Below, one piece after another: positions 15,909 through 24,591 of a DNA stretch of 64,000 bases. Numbering within the stretch: the stretch's first letter is position 1; every line of letters begins with the position of its first letter. The stretch is from Enterococcus devriesei (GTDB taxonomy: Bacteria > Bacillota > Bacilli > Lactobacillales > Enterococcaceae), in the NCBI RefSeq assembly GCF_001885905.1, contig NZ_JXKM01000003.1, positions 172,187-236,186 on the forward strand, in the 5' to 3' direction. The position numbers and the translations under genes were made by a program. The notes below the pieces were generated by a model that was given only the letters and a program-made list of their open reading frames with translations, was not told where the DNA came from and made no database searches.

Positions 15909-16829
15909 TCAAACTGTTTTTGCCAAAGAATCAATGAACCACTCTTCAAATTGGTTTGCATCCACGTTGATTGCTACTTCAGCATTAGCAGGTAGCCCTA
16001 GGAAATTTTCCAGATCTATTAAGGAAGCACCGTAAGTTAATGAGGCGACCGTTTCGATCTCTACTCTAGTAACGACTAACGAAAAGATTTCCGGTTTTAC
16101 GATCAACGCAATGGCTAAAGCATCGTACATACTCAATCCTTCCAAGAAGCTGCCGCTGCGGTAATGAGTGAATAGCCGATAGATCATCTCGCCGATTTCA
16201 CCAAATCCTTTGATTTTTTCTGAGGTGGCTGGCATGATCTTGGCTTGGTCCCCTACTTCTAACGGCGCAACTTGGATTGGCACACCGCTATCAAAGACCA
16301 TCTTCGCCGCTTCTGGATCAGCCGCAAAGTTAAACTCTGATAGAACGCCGGAATTGCCTCGACCAAGACTACCGCCCATCACGACAATCCGCTCGATTTT
16401 CGGCAAATCTTGTGGATATAAATGCAGGAATAAAGCGATATCCGTTAAGGGACCGATCCCGACTAAAATCGTTTGCTCAGCCGCTTGGCTAACCACCTCG
16501 TGCATCGCCGCCACCGCTGTTTGAGCAGTCTCCGCAAAAATCCGCGGCTCAGGAAAATCATAGCCATCCATGCCTGACGCTCCATGAATTTCACTCGCAT
16601 CAATCCGTTCACGAACTAACGGCGTTTGACTACCTAAAACAACGCGTGGTTTCTTTTGATAAAGGGTCAATAATTTCTCAGTGTTGGCTTTTGTATAGGC
16701 TAAACCGACATTACCAAAGGTCGGGCAAATCAATTTCACCTCTAGTTCTTCACTAAAAAGGGCTAAAGCTAGGGCGACGGCATCATCGATCCCCGGGTCG
16801 GTACTGATTATGATTGATTTTTTGTTCAT
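15909..16829 (-). CDS. Inosine/uridine-preferring nucleoside hydrolase family protein
   Basis: It cleaves the N-glycosidic bond of ribonucleosides, giving ribose and free base for salvage. The 306-residue protein starts with the calcium-binding aspartate cluster STDPGIDDAVAL, followed by VGIGPLTDIALFL, the catalytic-site loop SEFNFAADPEAAKMVFDSG, and a C-terminal Asp in MYDALAIALIVKP. All metal ligands expected of the IunH family appear present. The active-site HGASGMDG segment at about 81 is also conserved. Base preference cannot be deduced. It stands alone between the SDR and pepV, with TAGGAG before its start. Confidence 0.9.
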   Translation of the reverse strand: MNKKSIIISTDPGIDDAVALALALFSEELEVKLICPTFGNVGLAYTKANTEKLLTLYQKKPRVVLGSQTPLVRERIDASEIHGASGMDGYDFPEPRIFAETAQTAVAAMHEVVSQAAEQTILVGIGPLTDIALFLHLYPQDLPKIERIVVMGGSLGRGNSGVLSEFNFAADPEAAKMVFDSGVPIQVAPLEVGDQAKIMPATSEKIKGFGEIGEMIYRLFTHYRSGSFLEGLSMYDALAIALIVKPEIFSLVVTRVEIETVASLTYGASLIDLENFLGLPANAEVAINVDANQFEEWFIDSLAKTV

Positions 16830-16908
16830 AGGCTCTCCTACTTTCTATTTCTCAAAAATATCATACAATAGCCGGCTTTATTTCGCCAATCAGCAGTCAA
16901 AAAAAGAG

Positions 16909-16980
16909 CTGGGAGATTATTAATATAATCCCAGCTCTTATTTACATATAAATGGTGATCCAGAAGTAGCTTCTGTCTCA
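16909..16980 (+). repeat. Enterococcal palindromic repeat, copy 2, serving as pepV terminator
   Basis: AAAAAGAGCTGGGA and its inverted arm TCCCAGCTC form a strong hairpin (16913-16940), followed by ATAAATGGTGATCCAGAAGTAGCTTCT, which aligns with the repeat at 13434. Read on the minus strand the stem is followed by seven T residues, so the repeat doubles as the terminator of pepV. Confidence 0.7.
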
Positions 16981-16991
16981 ACCTCATTAAT

Positions 16992-18404
16992 TTATTTTAC
17001 CAAACGATAGATCGCATCTGCATAGATCACTGCAGAATTCAAGATGTCTTCTACTGACATGTATTCGTTCGCTTGATGCATCGTATCTTCAAAACCTGGG
17101 AATTGAGCGCCGTAAGCGACACCACGCTCTAGTAAACGACCGAATGTTCCGCCACCGATGACCATTTCTTCCCCTTTGATACCCGTGTGTTCTTCAAAAG
17201 TATCTAACAATGTAGCAACCAATGGATCATCTGCTGGTACATAGTGAGGCAGCATGTGGTGTCCACCTTGTGTGACTTTCACATCTGAGCCGAATAGTTC
17301 ATCTAATTTGGCTTTGATTTCTTCAGCCGTTGTGCCTTTAGGATAACGGAAGTTCAAAGTGATATGGTTGTCATTGTCTTGACCATCTTTGAAACTGAAG
17401 ATTCCGGCATTCATTGTCACTTCGCCCATTTTTTCATTGTTGAAAGCGACGCCTAATTTTTTACCATAAACATCTTCATGGATATAGTTTGCACTGTTTT
17501 CGATGAAGGCTTTCGCCCCTTTGTCGAAGTCATAATTATTTAAGAAGACTGCTAAGAATGTTCCAGCATTGGTACCTAGTTGAGGGCTAGCGCCGTGGGC
17601 AGCTTTACCATCTAAGTGTAAAGTAACTGTATTGCCTGATACTTCCGCTTTTCCGCTAACTGGATTGTTTTCTACATAGTCGGCAAATTCTTTCGCTAAT
17701 TTTTCAGCAGCGTCGCTATCTGCAACTTTAACTTCTGCTACCGCATTGCCAGGAACCATGTTTTCACGAAGTCCAGCTTCGAAGTTCACTAACACGTAGG
17801 CTGTTCCGTTTGTTCCGTCAAAATGAGGAATCATTGTTACGTTCCCTTTTTCACCGTTGATGATTGGGAAGTAAGCATCTGGCGAGAAGCCAAAGTCAGG
17901 TTTTTCTTCATGTTCGAAGTAGTAGTCCATATCTCCCCAGCCGCTTTCTTCATCAGTACCGAAGACGAAACGAATTTTTTTAGAGATTGGCAAACCTAAT
18001 TCTTTAATAATTTTTACAGCATAATAAGCTGCTACAGATGGGCCTTTGTCATCGCTTGAACCGCGAGCGTATAATTTTCCGTCGCGAATTTCTGGTTCGT
18101 AAGGATCTGAATCCCAACCGTCACCAGCAGGTACTACGTCTAAGTGACCGAAAATTCCTAATGTTTCATCGCCTTCACCAAAATCAAAATGGCCGGCATA
18201 GTTGTCGACATTTTTAGTTGTGAAGCCATCGCGTTCTGCGATTTCAAGCATTTTTTCTAATGCTTCCACCGGTCCAGGCCCGAATGGTGCTTCTTTGGTT
18301 GCCTTGTCGTCTTCACGTTCACTTTTAATACGTAATAAAGTGAATAGATCCGCTAATAGATCGTCTTTGCGTGCTTCGACTTCTTTTTTAAAATCGATTG
18401 TCAT
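16992..18404 (-). CDS. pepV: Dipeptidase PepV (M20 family)
   Basis: PepV is a cytoplasmic dizinc dipeptidase that releases amino acids from a broad set of dipeptides, the last step of peptide use in lactic acid bacteria. The 470-residue protein has the M20 metal motifs GIFGHLDVVPAGDGW (His/Asp ligands), RGSSDDKGPSVAAYYA, and TDEESGWGDMDYYF with the catalytic Glu pair. An inserted lid domain and the C-terminal zinc ligand GGGTFGR region follow. Length matches Lactobacillus PepV. AAGGAGGAAT precedes the start. It is monocistronic; the downstream repeat hairpin ends the transcript. Confidence 0.94.
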   Translation of the reverse strand: MTIDFKKEVEARKDDLLADLFTLLRIKSEREDDKATKEAPFGPGPVEALEKMLEIAERDGFTTKNVDNYAGHFDFGEGDETLGIFGHLDVVPAGDGWDSDPYEPEIRDGKLYARGSSDDKGPSVAAYYAVKIIKELGLPISKKIRFVFGTDEESGWGDMDYYFEHEEKPDFGFSPDAYFPIINGEKGNVTMIPHFDGTNGTAYVLVNFEAGLRENMVPGNAVAEVKVADSDAAEKLAKEFADYVENNPVSGKAEVSGNTVTLHLDGKAAHGASPQLGTNAGTFLAVFLNNYDFDKGAKAFIENSANYIHEDVYGKKLGVAFNNEKMGEVTMNAGIFSFKDGQDNDNHITLNFRYPKGTTAEEIKAKLDELFGSDVKVTQGGHHMLPHYVPADDPLVATLLDTFEEHTGIKGEEMVIGGGTFGRLLERGVAYGAQFPGFEDTMHQANEYMSVEDILNSAVIYADAIYRLVK

Positions 18405-18749
18405 TGAAAGATTCCTCCTTATTCGTTTTAATGAATTAATTTTTCAAGGAAAAATTAGTTCGATTCGAATGCCGTATATCATTCAACTAATCCATTCACA
18501 TAAATGATACTCTCTACTTTTGAAACTTTTTTATTTCTTACGTAAACTGCGAAAAGTTGAACTGACACCCTTTAATTAAAACCATTATAATGATAGCATT
18601 CTCTGGGCTATAATAAAAATGAAAACTCTTTAATAAATGCTAGGAAAGACGCGACTTTTTCACGTATAATGAGAACCATAATGAATTTTTTCGATTGAGC
18701 CACTAAATAATCGTCAAAAAAAATTTACTTAATGAAAGCGGGTGACAAA
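18405..18749. other. Divergent intergenic region, pepV / nnrD
   Basis: No gene is seen. The region is AT-rich. A -10-like TATAAT lies at 18665-18670 on the plus strand, about 80 bp before nnrD, without a good -35. Another TATAAT is at 18609-18614. It should contain the pepV promoter on the other strand, but I could not fix one. Confidence 0.4.
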
Positions 18750-19589
18750 ATGACGCAATTAACGGAAGAAATTTTACACCAAGTGATTACCTCACGACCT
18801 GAAAATTCTCACAAAGGAACCTTTGGGCGAGCAGTCTTAGTCGGCGGCAACGCTCAATATGGTGGTGCAATCCTTATGAGTGCGGAAGCCTGTATTAAAA
18901 GCGGCGCTGGACTGACGACCGTCATCACTGCCGAAAAAAATCATGGCCCTCTACACACACGTTTGCCAGAAGCGATGGCATTAGATTTTTCTGAGACAGC
19001 TTTGATCCATGAAGTACTAAAGAATGCGGATATCATTTTGATTGGTCCTGGCTTGGGACTAGATAAGGACGCACTGATCCTGCTAAAACGAATTTTAAAA
19101 AATCAACGGCAAGATCAATGGCTGATCATCGACGGCTCCGCGATTACTCTGTTTAGCGACGCTCAGTTATCCTTAAACTATCCAGCTCAAACCGTCTTCA
19201 CACCCCATCAAGCGGAATGGGAACGTTTGAGTGGACTCGATTTCATCCATCAAACCGATGAAAATAACCGCTCTAAGCAAGTCCTTCTAGGGGCTAAAAT
19301 CGTTTTAAAAAGTCATCGCACGACGATTTACGATGAGGCGGTGGCCTATTATCATAATCCTCTCGGCAATCCCGGGATGGCGACTGGCGGCATGGGAGAT
19401 ACCTTAGCTGGAATGATCGCCGGTTTTTTGGCTCAGTTTGAAAAAAATACGGACACGATCGGTGCCGCCGTTTATCTCCACAGTTTGATTGGCGACGAGT
19501 TAGCTAAAGAAAATTATGTCGTCTTGCCAACAGCGATCAGCAACGCTATCCCTCACTATATGAAAAAATACGCAGACGAAAGGAAATAA
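18750..19589 (+). CDS. nnrD: ADP-dependent (S)-NAD(P)H-hydrate dehydratase
   Basis: NnrD repairs damaged NADH and NADPH hydrates, using ADP in bacteria. It is a ribokinase-like cytoplasmic enzyme of 279 residues with early HKGTFGRAVLVGGNAQYGGAI, then IGPGLGL, the ADP-contact region VFTPHQAEWERL, and the phosphate loop GNPGMATGGMGDTLAGMIAG with the key Asp near the C-terminus. I chose the ATG at 18750, preceded by GCGGGTG, over the ATG at 18732, which lies upstream of that site. The companion epimerase domain (NnrE) is not fused here. The next gene begins 2 bp after the stop. Confidence 0.9.
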   Translation: MTQLTEEILHQVITSRPENSHKGTFGRAVLVGGNAQYGGAILMSAEACIKSGAGLTTVITAEKNHGPLHTRLPEAMALDFSETALIHEVLKNADIILIGPGLGLDKDALILLKRILKNQRQDQWLIIDGSAITLFSDAQLSLNYPAQTVFTPHQAEWERLSGLDFIHQTDENNRSKQVLLGAKIVLKSHRTTIYDEAVAYYHNPLGNPGMATGGMGDTLAGMIAGFLAQFEKNTDTIGAAVYLHSLIGDELAKENYVVLPTAISNAIPHYMKKYADERK

Positions 19590-19591
19590 CC

Positions 19592-20026
19592 ATGAAAAAA
19601 TATCCCGGCTACGTCCGTAAGCCCTTCTACTATGAAACAGATAAAATGGGGATCATTCACCACGCCAATTATATTCGCTGGTTTGAAGAAGCCCGTGTCG
19701 ATGTGCTTTCCTTTATGAATTACCCGTTTGAAAAAATCGAAGCGGATGGAATCATGATTCCGGTCTTAGGCATCAGCAGCGAATACAAAGAAATGATCCG
19801 CTTTGGCGATGAGATCGTCATCCAACCGATCGTTACAAAATACACCGGTACCCGGATGAATTTCGAATATCGAATTTATAAAGGGGATACCTTGGCTACC
19901 GTTGGTACTAGCCAGCATTGCTTTATGTCATCCGAGACCAATCGTTTGGTCCATCTAAAAAAACAACATCCTCGATTGCATGAATTGTTTTTAGACTATT
20001 ACGAATCGACGAAAGAATCGCTATAA
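19592..20026 (+). CDS. Acyl-CoA thioesterase, 4HBT hotdog family (YbgC-like)
   Basis: This 144-residue single-domain hotdog protein probably hydrolyses acyl-CoA or a related thioester in the cytoplasm. The YbgC/4HBT signature is clear: YYETDKMGIIHHANYIRWFEEAR at about 13-35, with the catalytic Asp in the place occupied by the 4-hydroxybenzoyl-CoA thioesterase nucleophile, followed by FEYRIYKGDTLATVGTSQHCFM. It starts 2 bp after nnrD, with AAAGGAAA at the junction, so the two are one transcript. The physiological substrate is unknown, and nothing ties it directly to NAD(P)H repair. Confidence 0.85.
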   Translation: MKKYPGYVRKPFYYETDKMGIIHHANYIRWFEEARVDVLSFMNYPFEKIEADGIMIPVLGISSEYKEMIRFGDEIVIQPIVTKYTGTRMNFEYRIYKGDTLATVGTSQHCFMSSETNRLVHLKKQHPRLHELFLDYYESTKESL

Positions 20027-20032
20027 TATAGA

Positions 20033-20070
20033 AGAGCCTCTGACGATTAAGACCGTCAGAGGCTTTTTCC
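20033..20070 (+). terminator. Terminator of nnrD-thioesterase operon
   Basis: AGCCTCTGACG and CGTCAGAGGCT form an 11-bp perfect stem with an eight-base loop, followed by a T-run. Confidence 0.92.
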
Positions 20071-20125
20071 TTCTTTTTCTATTCACAAACAATAAGATTT
20101 TCGAAAGTCTCAGAGAGCCTCTGCT

Positions 20126-21424
20126 CTAATTATCCTTTTCTAAATTACCTACAACAAAAATATATGAGCAAGCACCTAGTAATGCAATTCCCGCAATGAA
20201 AACTAATGCAGACGAGAAGTTTCCATTTGCAACTAAAAAGCCAATAACAATTGGAATCACGATTGAAGATAAAGCTCCGCATAGGTTAAAGATACCACCA
20301 GCGAGTCCCAGCAAATTATCCGGCGCTAGTAACGTTACAAAGACCCACGTGATAGTTGCAAGTCCATTCCCAAAAAAGGCGATTGACATAAAGGTGATAA
20401 TCAAATAGGGATTCGACGTATAGTTTGCTCCCATGATCAACAAAGTTAATAGTAACCCTGTAATAACAGGAATTTTTCGTGACATACTTTTTGAGAAGCC
20501 CTTTTTACTTAATTTGTCTGATACATAGCCTGCCAATATTACTCCTACAAAGGCTGCTAAATATGGAATACTTGATAAAAATCCTGTTTTACTCAAAGAT
20601 AGACCTTTTTCTTCTGTTAAGTAAGAAGGAAACCAAGTTAGAAAGAACCAAAATGTTCCACTTATTGCAAATTGACCGAGATAAATTCCAATTAGTTTTT
20701 TAGTAAATAACTTTTTCAAATTTTCTCTCGTCAATTTTGCTTTAGGTTTTTCATCAGTTATTTCTTCTTCAAATATTGCACCGCCGTCTTTAATATATAT
20801 CAATTCACTTTGGCTGACCCATTTATTTTTTTGTGGGTCTGAATAAATGATATACCATACAAAAGACCAAATAATCCCAATAGCGCCGGTAACAATAAAC
20901 AATCCTCGCCAACCAATTGAATTATGGATAGCATATAAGATTGGCATTGAAAAAGCTAGGCCTAGAAATTGAGCTGAAGAATAAATACCAATTGCTGTGC
21001 CTCTTTCATTTTCAGGAAACCAATAAGAGATTGCTCGGTTATTTGCTGGCATCACAGGAGATTCGAAAAATCCGACACCTAAACGTAACCCTAAAAAGTG
21101 GCTAAAATTATGAATTCCGGCTTGAAAAAGTGTCATTAAAGACCAACCAAATAGACTGATAAAATACATAATCCGTGATCCAAACTTATCTAACAAAATT
21201 CCACCAGGTACTTGCATAGCTGCATATATCCAACCAAAAGCTGAGAAAATCAATCCTTGTTGAACCGTTGTCAAACCAATTTCCTTGGCTAGTTCAGGCA
21301 TTGCTATCGAAACATTCGTACGATCCATATAATTAATAACAATATTTACAAAAACCAAAGCAAGAATTAAATAGCGCATCTTAAACTTATTTTTAGGTTG
21401 TTCAACATTTTGTAATGTGTTCAT
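20126..21424 (-). CDS. MFS transporter, anion:cation symporter (ACS) family
   Basis: This 432-residue permease has twelve predicted TM helices. The first is followed by NYMDRTNVSIAMPELAKEIGLT, the hallmark of the ACS family, whose members import organic anions such as hexuronates, glucarate or phthalate. The motif FFESPVMPANNRAISYWFPENERGTAIGI in the TM4-5 region is also typical. I chose the ATG at 21424 because AAGGAG lies 6 bp before it; an upstream ATG overlaps the flavoprotein gene. It is downstream of and 10 bp from the FAD protein gene, so it probably imports the substrate of that enzyme. Base composition is more AT-rich than its neighbours. Confidence 0.88.
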   Translation of the reverse strand: MNTLQNVEQPKNKFKMRYLILALVFVNIVINYMDRTNVSIAMPELAKEIGLTTVQQGLIFSAFGWIYAAMQVPGGILLDKFGSRIMYFISLFGWSLMTLFQAGIHNFSHFLGLRLGVGFFESPVMPANNRAISYWFPENERGTAIGIYSSAQFLGLAFSMPILYAIHNSIGWRGLFIVTGAIGIIWSFVWYIIYSDPQKNKWVSQSELIYIKDGGAIFEEEITDEKPKAKLTRENLKKLFTKKLIGIYLGQFAISGTFWFFLTWFPSYLTEEKGLSLSKTGFLSSIPYLAAFVGVILAGYVSDKLSKKGFSKSMSRKIPVITGLLLTLLIMGANYTSNPYLIITFMSIAFFGNGLATITWVFVTLLAPDNLLGLAGGIFNLCGALSSIVIPIVIGFLVANGNFSSALVFIAGIALLGACSYIFVVGNLEKDN

Positions 21425-21434
21425 TTTATTCTCC

Positions 21435-23654
21435 TTAGTATACTCTGACTTCAAACACTGACTTGAAACTGCTGCCGTTCGTCTCTAACAATTGCACTTC
21501 GATTTGATCAACCACTTGTGAATCCACTTTATGATTTCTTTGACGAACGCGATTATTAGCCACTTTAACGAGCAATTTACGATCGTTACCAGAAATTGCC
21601 CAAATCTCGTAATCCTTGATTAATTCAGGCATTATCTCAAAAGGCGTACGATGATGGTGTAAATTAACCAGGTCCTCGTTAACCTCATCATTTAATGTCA
21701 AAATGATCTCTGAAATCTTTTGTGGTTTTTTCCAACTCAATGTAATTTTCTCTGATTTCTTTGAGTTTAATTGAGAGACCCATAAATTAGGTGATCCATA
21801 GGGACGTTTATATCCATTTAAAAGCTGATTTCCAGAATAACCATCGGTCTCTACTTTAAATACAACATTTTTCCGATTTATTTTTTGATTCGTCCAGTAA
21901 AGAATCGGAGATTTTCTAGCATAGTCATGGAGTTCCGGTTGCTTCAATTCTTGAATTGGATCTTCAATAAAACTTAAGACACCTGGAATGACAGTTGGAC
22001 TCAAAAAAGTAAAAACATTCACATTTTCTTTTAGTACAATAAAAATAGTTTGCTCTTCTGAAAGCTCAGGTAACGTAAGTGAATGCCATTGACGACCTGC
22101 TTTTGTTAACTGGATTGTTTCTGATGTTATCTTTTCTTGAGGAATATAATTTTCCTTACGACCAGTTAGATAGAAGTCTACTTCTAAGCAGGTCGCTCCC
22201 GTAGCTTCCAACAGAATACTCAATTTATTATTCTTTTTCGTTTTATAAAATTGAAATCCCTGTCCTTTTTCTAAAGACTGTTTCGTTAAACACTCGGATT
22301 CTGTATTGATTTCTTCCAACTCACTTGTGACGAATACTTGTGCTTCTTTTGCTAAATCATTTTTGTCTTCGTTTTTTAAACCAATGACAGAACCATCATT
22401 TTTCAGCAATTCCTGTTGATACTCCACTAAATGATGCTGGTAAATTTCTCTAGGAGTACAATTCAGATTATGAGCCATTGCAGCAGCGGTTCCTGCCGCT
22501 TCACCTAAAATAGCGCAAGTGGCCATAACTCGAATCGTTCCGAAAGCTACATGACTTGCAGAAACATTCCGTCCAGCAAAATATAAATTCTCAATGTTTT
22601 TCGAATATAACATCCGATAAGGTAAGTGGTAAATTCCATCTGCTACTACATGACGAGCACCCGCGGCTTGTGTGTACATTCCCGTTGCTGGGTGAAGGTC
22701 GATAGACCAACCTCCAAACGCAATCCGATCCTCAAAAAAAGTTTGTTTCTCAATATCTTGTTGAGTCAAAACGTAATCACCAATAAAACGTCGTGATTCT
22801 CTTTTTCCAGGAATTGTCCCTACCCATTCCAAGTCTAATGTGTCAGCGTCATATTCCCCTGAGTTCTTAATATAGTCCCAGATACCATATACTACAGAGA
22901 GCAGCTCATCCCTAATCTTTTCATTATCCTTGATTGTGTCTAATTCACCGCCCCATTCAATCCACCAATAAGCACAACCACTATCAGTTGGATTCAATGT
23001 TCGATTTTTAATTATTGATGTATCTTGGATTTTTTTAGCAAAAGTGGGAGCAATAAACTTAGTTTTTTCACCTGTATCTTTTGTATAAAATAGTATGGTA
23101 CTCCCCAGCAACTCATTATCAGAAAGTTCGGGAGCTAAAGATTCACCATAAGTACTTTGGCTTTCTCTCCCTATATGAAATTCTGCTTGTGCATTTGCTC
23201 CAACTGTTCCATCTCCAGTACAGTCTATAAAATAATCACCTAAAAACTGAAATACTTCCTCTGACCCTTGGATTCTTGCTACTACCCCAACAATTTTATT
23301 TCCTTCCATCGTCACATCTAGAACTTCTGTATTTAGATAAAGTTCAATATTTTGTTCTTTTTTTACTTTTTCGAGCAATAATAAATCCCACTGAAAAACA
23401 TTCCCTTGAGGATTTCTAAATTGATTTTCTAAAAATAATTCTCCCATAATTCCGGTTTCTCTTGCGTAACGATTGACGCCATGTTTAGTGGCTCCACAAA
23501 CCCAGACACGAACTTCACTACTGGAATTCCCACCTAATACGCTGCGATTTTGTACTAACAAAACCTTTTTACCTGCTCGTGCTGCAGCAATGGCAGCGCA
23601 AATACCAGCTAGTCCTCCACCCACTACTACAATCTCTTTTTTTATTTCTCTCAT
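21435..23654 (-). CDS. Large FAD-dependent oxidoreductase with C-terminal accessory domain
   Basis: This is a 739-residue cytoplasmic flavoprotein of the FAD_oxidored type. The N-terminal dinucleotide fold is IVVVGGGLAGICAAIAAARAGKKVLLVQ, followed by GGNSSSEVRVWVCGA. The FAD pyrophosphate end motif appears near residues 350-380 (YFAGRNVSASHVAFGTIRVMATCAILGEAAGTAAAMA). Residues beyond about 430 form a separate beta-rich region, perhaps a carbohydrate-binding-like sandwich. No export signal is seen. Homologues of this architecture are often found in carbohydrate-use loci, but I know of no certain reaction. The ACS-type transporter downstream suggests an acidic sugar or similar anion as substrate. 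AGGAGAG precedes the start. Confidence 0.75.
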   Translation of the reverse strand: MREIKKEIVVVGGGLAGICAAIAAARAGKKVLLVQNRSVLGGNSSSEVRVWVCGATKHGVNRYARETGIMGELFLENQFRNPQGNVFQWDLLLLEKVKKEQNIELYLNTEVLDVTMEGNKIVGVVARIQGSEEVFQFLGDYFIDCTGDGTVGANAQAEFHIGRESQSTYGESLAPELSDNELLGSTILFYTKDTGEKTKFIAPTFAKKIQDTSIIKNRTLNPTDSGCAYWWIEWGGELDTIKDNEKIRDELLSVVYGIWDYIKNSGEYDADTLDLEWVGTIPGKRESRRFIGDYVLTQQDIEKQTFFEDRIAFGGWSIDLHPATGMYTQAAGARHVVADGIYHLPYRMLYSKNIENLYFAGRNVSASHVAFGTIRVMATCAILGEAAGTAAAMAHNLNCTPREIYQHHLVEYQQELLKNDGSVIGLKNEDKNDLAKEAQVFVTSELEEINTESECLTKQSLEKGQGFQFYKTKKNNKLSILLEATGATCLEVDFYLTGRKENYIPQEKITSETIQLTKAGRQWHSLTLPELSEEQTIFIVLKENVNVFTFLSPTVIPGVLSFIEDPIQELKQPELHDYARKSPILYWTNQKINRKNVVFKVETDGYSGNQLLNGYKRPYGSPNLWVSQLNSKKSEKITLSWKKPQKISEIILTLNDEVNEDLVNLHHHRTPFEIMPELIKDYEIWAISGNDRKLLVKVANNRVRQRNHKVDSQVVDQIEVQLLETNGSSFKSVFEVRVY

Positions 23655-23683
23655 GTAACCGCTCTCCTAACTTTGATAGTTTT

Positions 23684-23711
23684 ATTATAATATTTGTGAT
23701 ATATTCAACAA
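23684..23711 (-). promoter_or_regulatory. Promoter of the flavoprotein-transporter operon
   Basis: On the minus strand TATAAT (23684-23689) is preceded at 16 bp by TTGTTG (23706-23711). The divergent araC-type gene starts about 50 bp further on, so the activator site should lie in the 107-bp gap. Confidence 0.5.
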
Positions 23712-23761
23712 TGTATTAATCAGTCCTGTTTTTGGCTTTTTTTGACTTTTGGAGGGAAATC

Positions 23762-24535
23762 ATGGAAACGTTAAAAATTATTGATCACATTTGGTGGGAA
23801 AAAAAAGAGGAATTTTTGTTAGCGGAAGATCAAGATAGTTTCTGGGTCATCTATTTACTAATTGAAGGAGATTGTCAATTTAGGATTGGGGATACTTCTG
23901 GTATTGCATCGAGTCCTAGTATACTGATTTGCCCGCCGAATATAGTATTTGAAAGAAAGGTATTAACTCCTCTTTCTTTTCATTTTTTTCGATTAGACCT
24001 AATAGGACCCCATTCTTACTTACATTTACAATCTGGCCTTCATGAAATAACAAAGGAACGTTTAGTCTTGAATGAAGATATTTTGAGACAATATGTATAC
24101 GATTTATCTGCTTATAGCTTTTTTATTCGAACACATTTAGTTCAAGACTTTCTACTTTTTAATAGCTTCTCCTATCGAAAACCAATTCAATCATTAACTC
24201 AACCAATGATTCATAACCCACGGGTTCTTGAAATACTTTATTATCTTGATACTCATTATCAAGAAGATCTTTCAATAGCTGATTTAAGTAAAAAATATTC
24301 TTTTAACGCTTCGTATCTATCACGGTTATTTAAAAAAGAGACCGGTTACACACCTAAAGAATACTTGTTAAACGTTCGCCTAAAAAATGTCCAACAATTG
24401 CTTGTTTCGACTAACTTACCGATTGAAGAAATTGCAGAGTTAACTGGATTTAAACACGGTTATTATTTATCTAAATATTTCAAAAAAATTTTTGGAATTT
24501 CTCCAAATAATTTTCGAAATAAGCATGTACTATAA
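23762..24535 (+). CDS. AraC-family transcriptional regulator
   Basis: This 257-residue regulator has an N-terminal cupin-like sensor domain (FWVIYLLIEGDCQFRIGDTS near 25-45) and a C-terminal AraC DNA-binding domain with two helix-turn-helix motifs. These are DLSIADLSKKYSFNASYLSRLFKKETG and LPIEEIAELTGFKHGYYLSKYFKK, followed by FGISPNNFR. I chose the ATG at 23762, with GGAGG 7 bp upstream, over an upstream ATG in the same frame. It is divergent from the flavoprotein/transporter pair and most likely activates them in response to their substrate. Confidence 0.9.
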   Translation: METLKIIDHIWWEKKEEFLLAEDQDSFWVIYLLIEGDCQFRIGDTSGIASSPSILICPPNIVFERKVLTPLSFHFFRLDLIGPHSYLHLQSGLHEITKERLVLNEDILRQYVYDLSAYSFFIRTHLVQDFLLFNSFSYRKPIQSLTQPMIHNPRVLEILYYLDTHYQEDLSIADLSKKYSFNASYLSRLFKKETGYTPKEYLLNVRLKNVQQLLVSTNLPIEEIAELTGFKHGYYLSKYFKKIFGISPNNFRNKHVL

Positions 24536-24537
24536 AA

Positions 24538-24580
24538 AAAGGAAGGATCTCTGCAATAAGCAGAGATCCTTCCTTTAATA
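24538..24580. terminator. Bidirectional terminator between araC-type gene and permease
   Basis: GGAAGGATCTCTGC (24541-24554) and its perfect inverted copy (24560-24573) form a 14-bp stem with A and T runs on both sides, serving the two convergent genes. Confidence 0.93.
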
Positions 24581-24591
24581 ATTTAAGTTAA

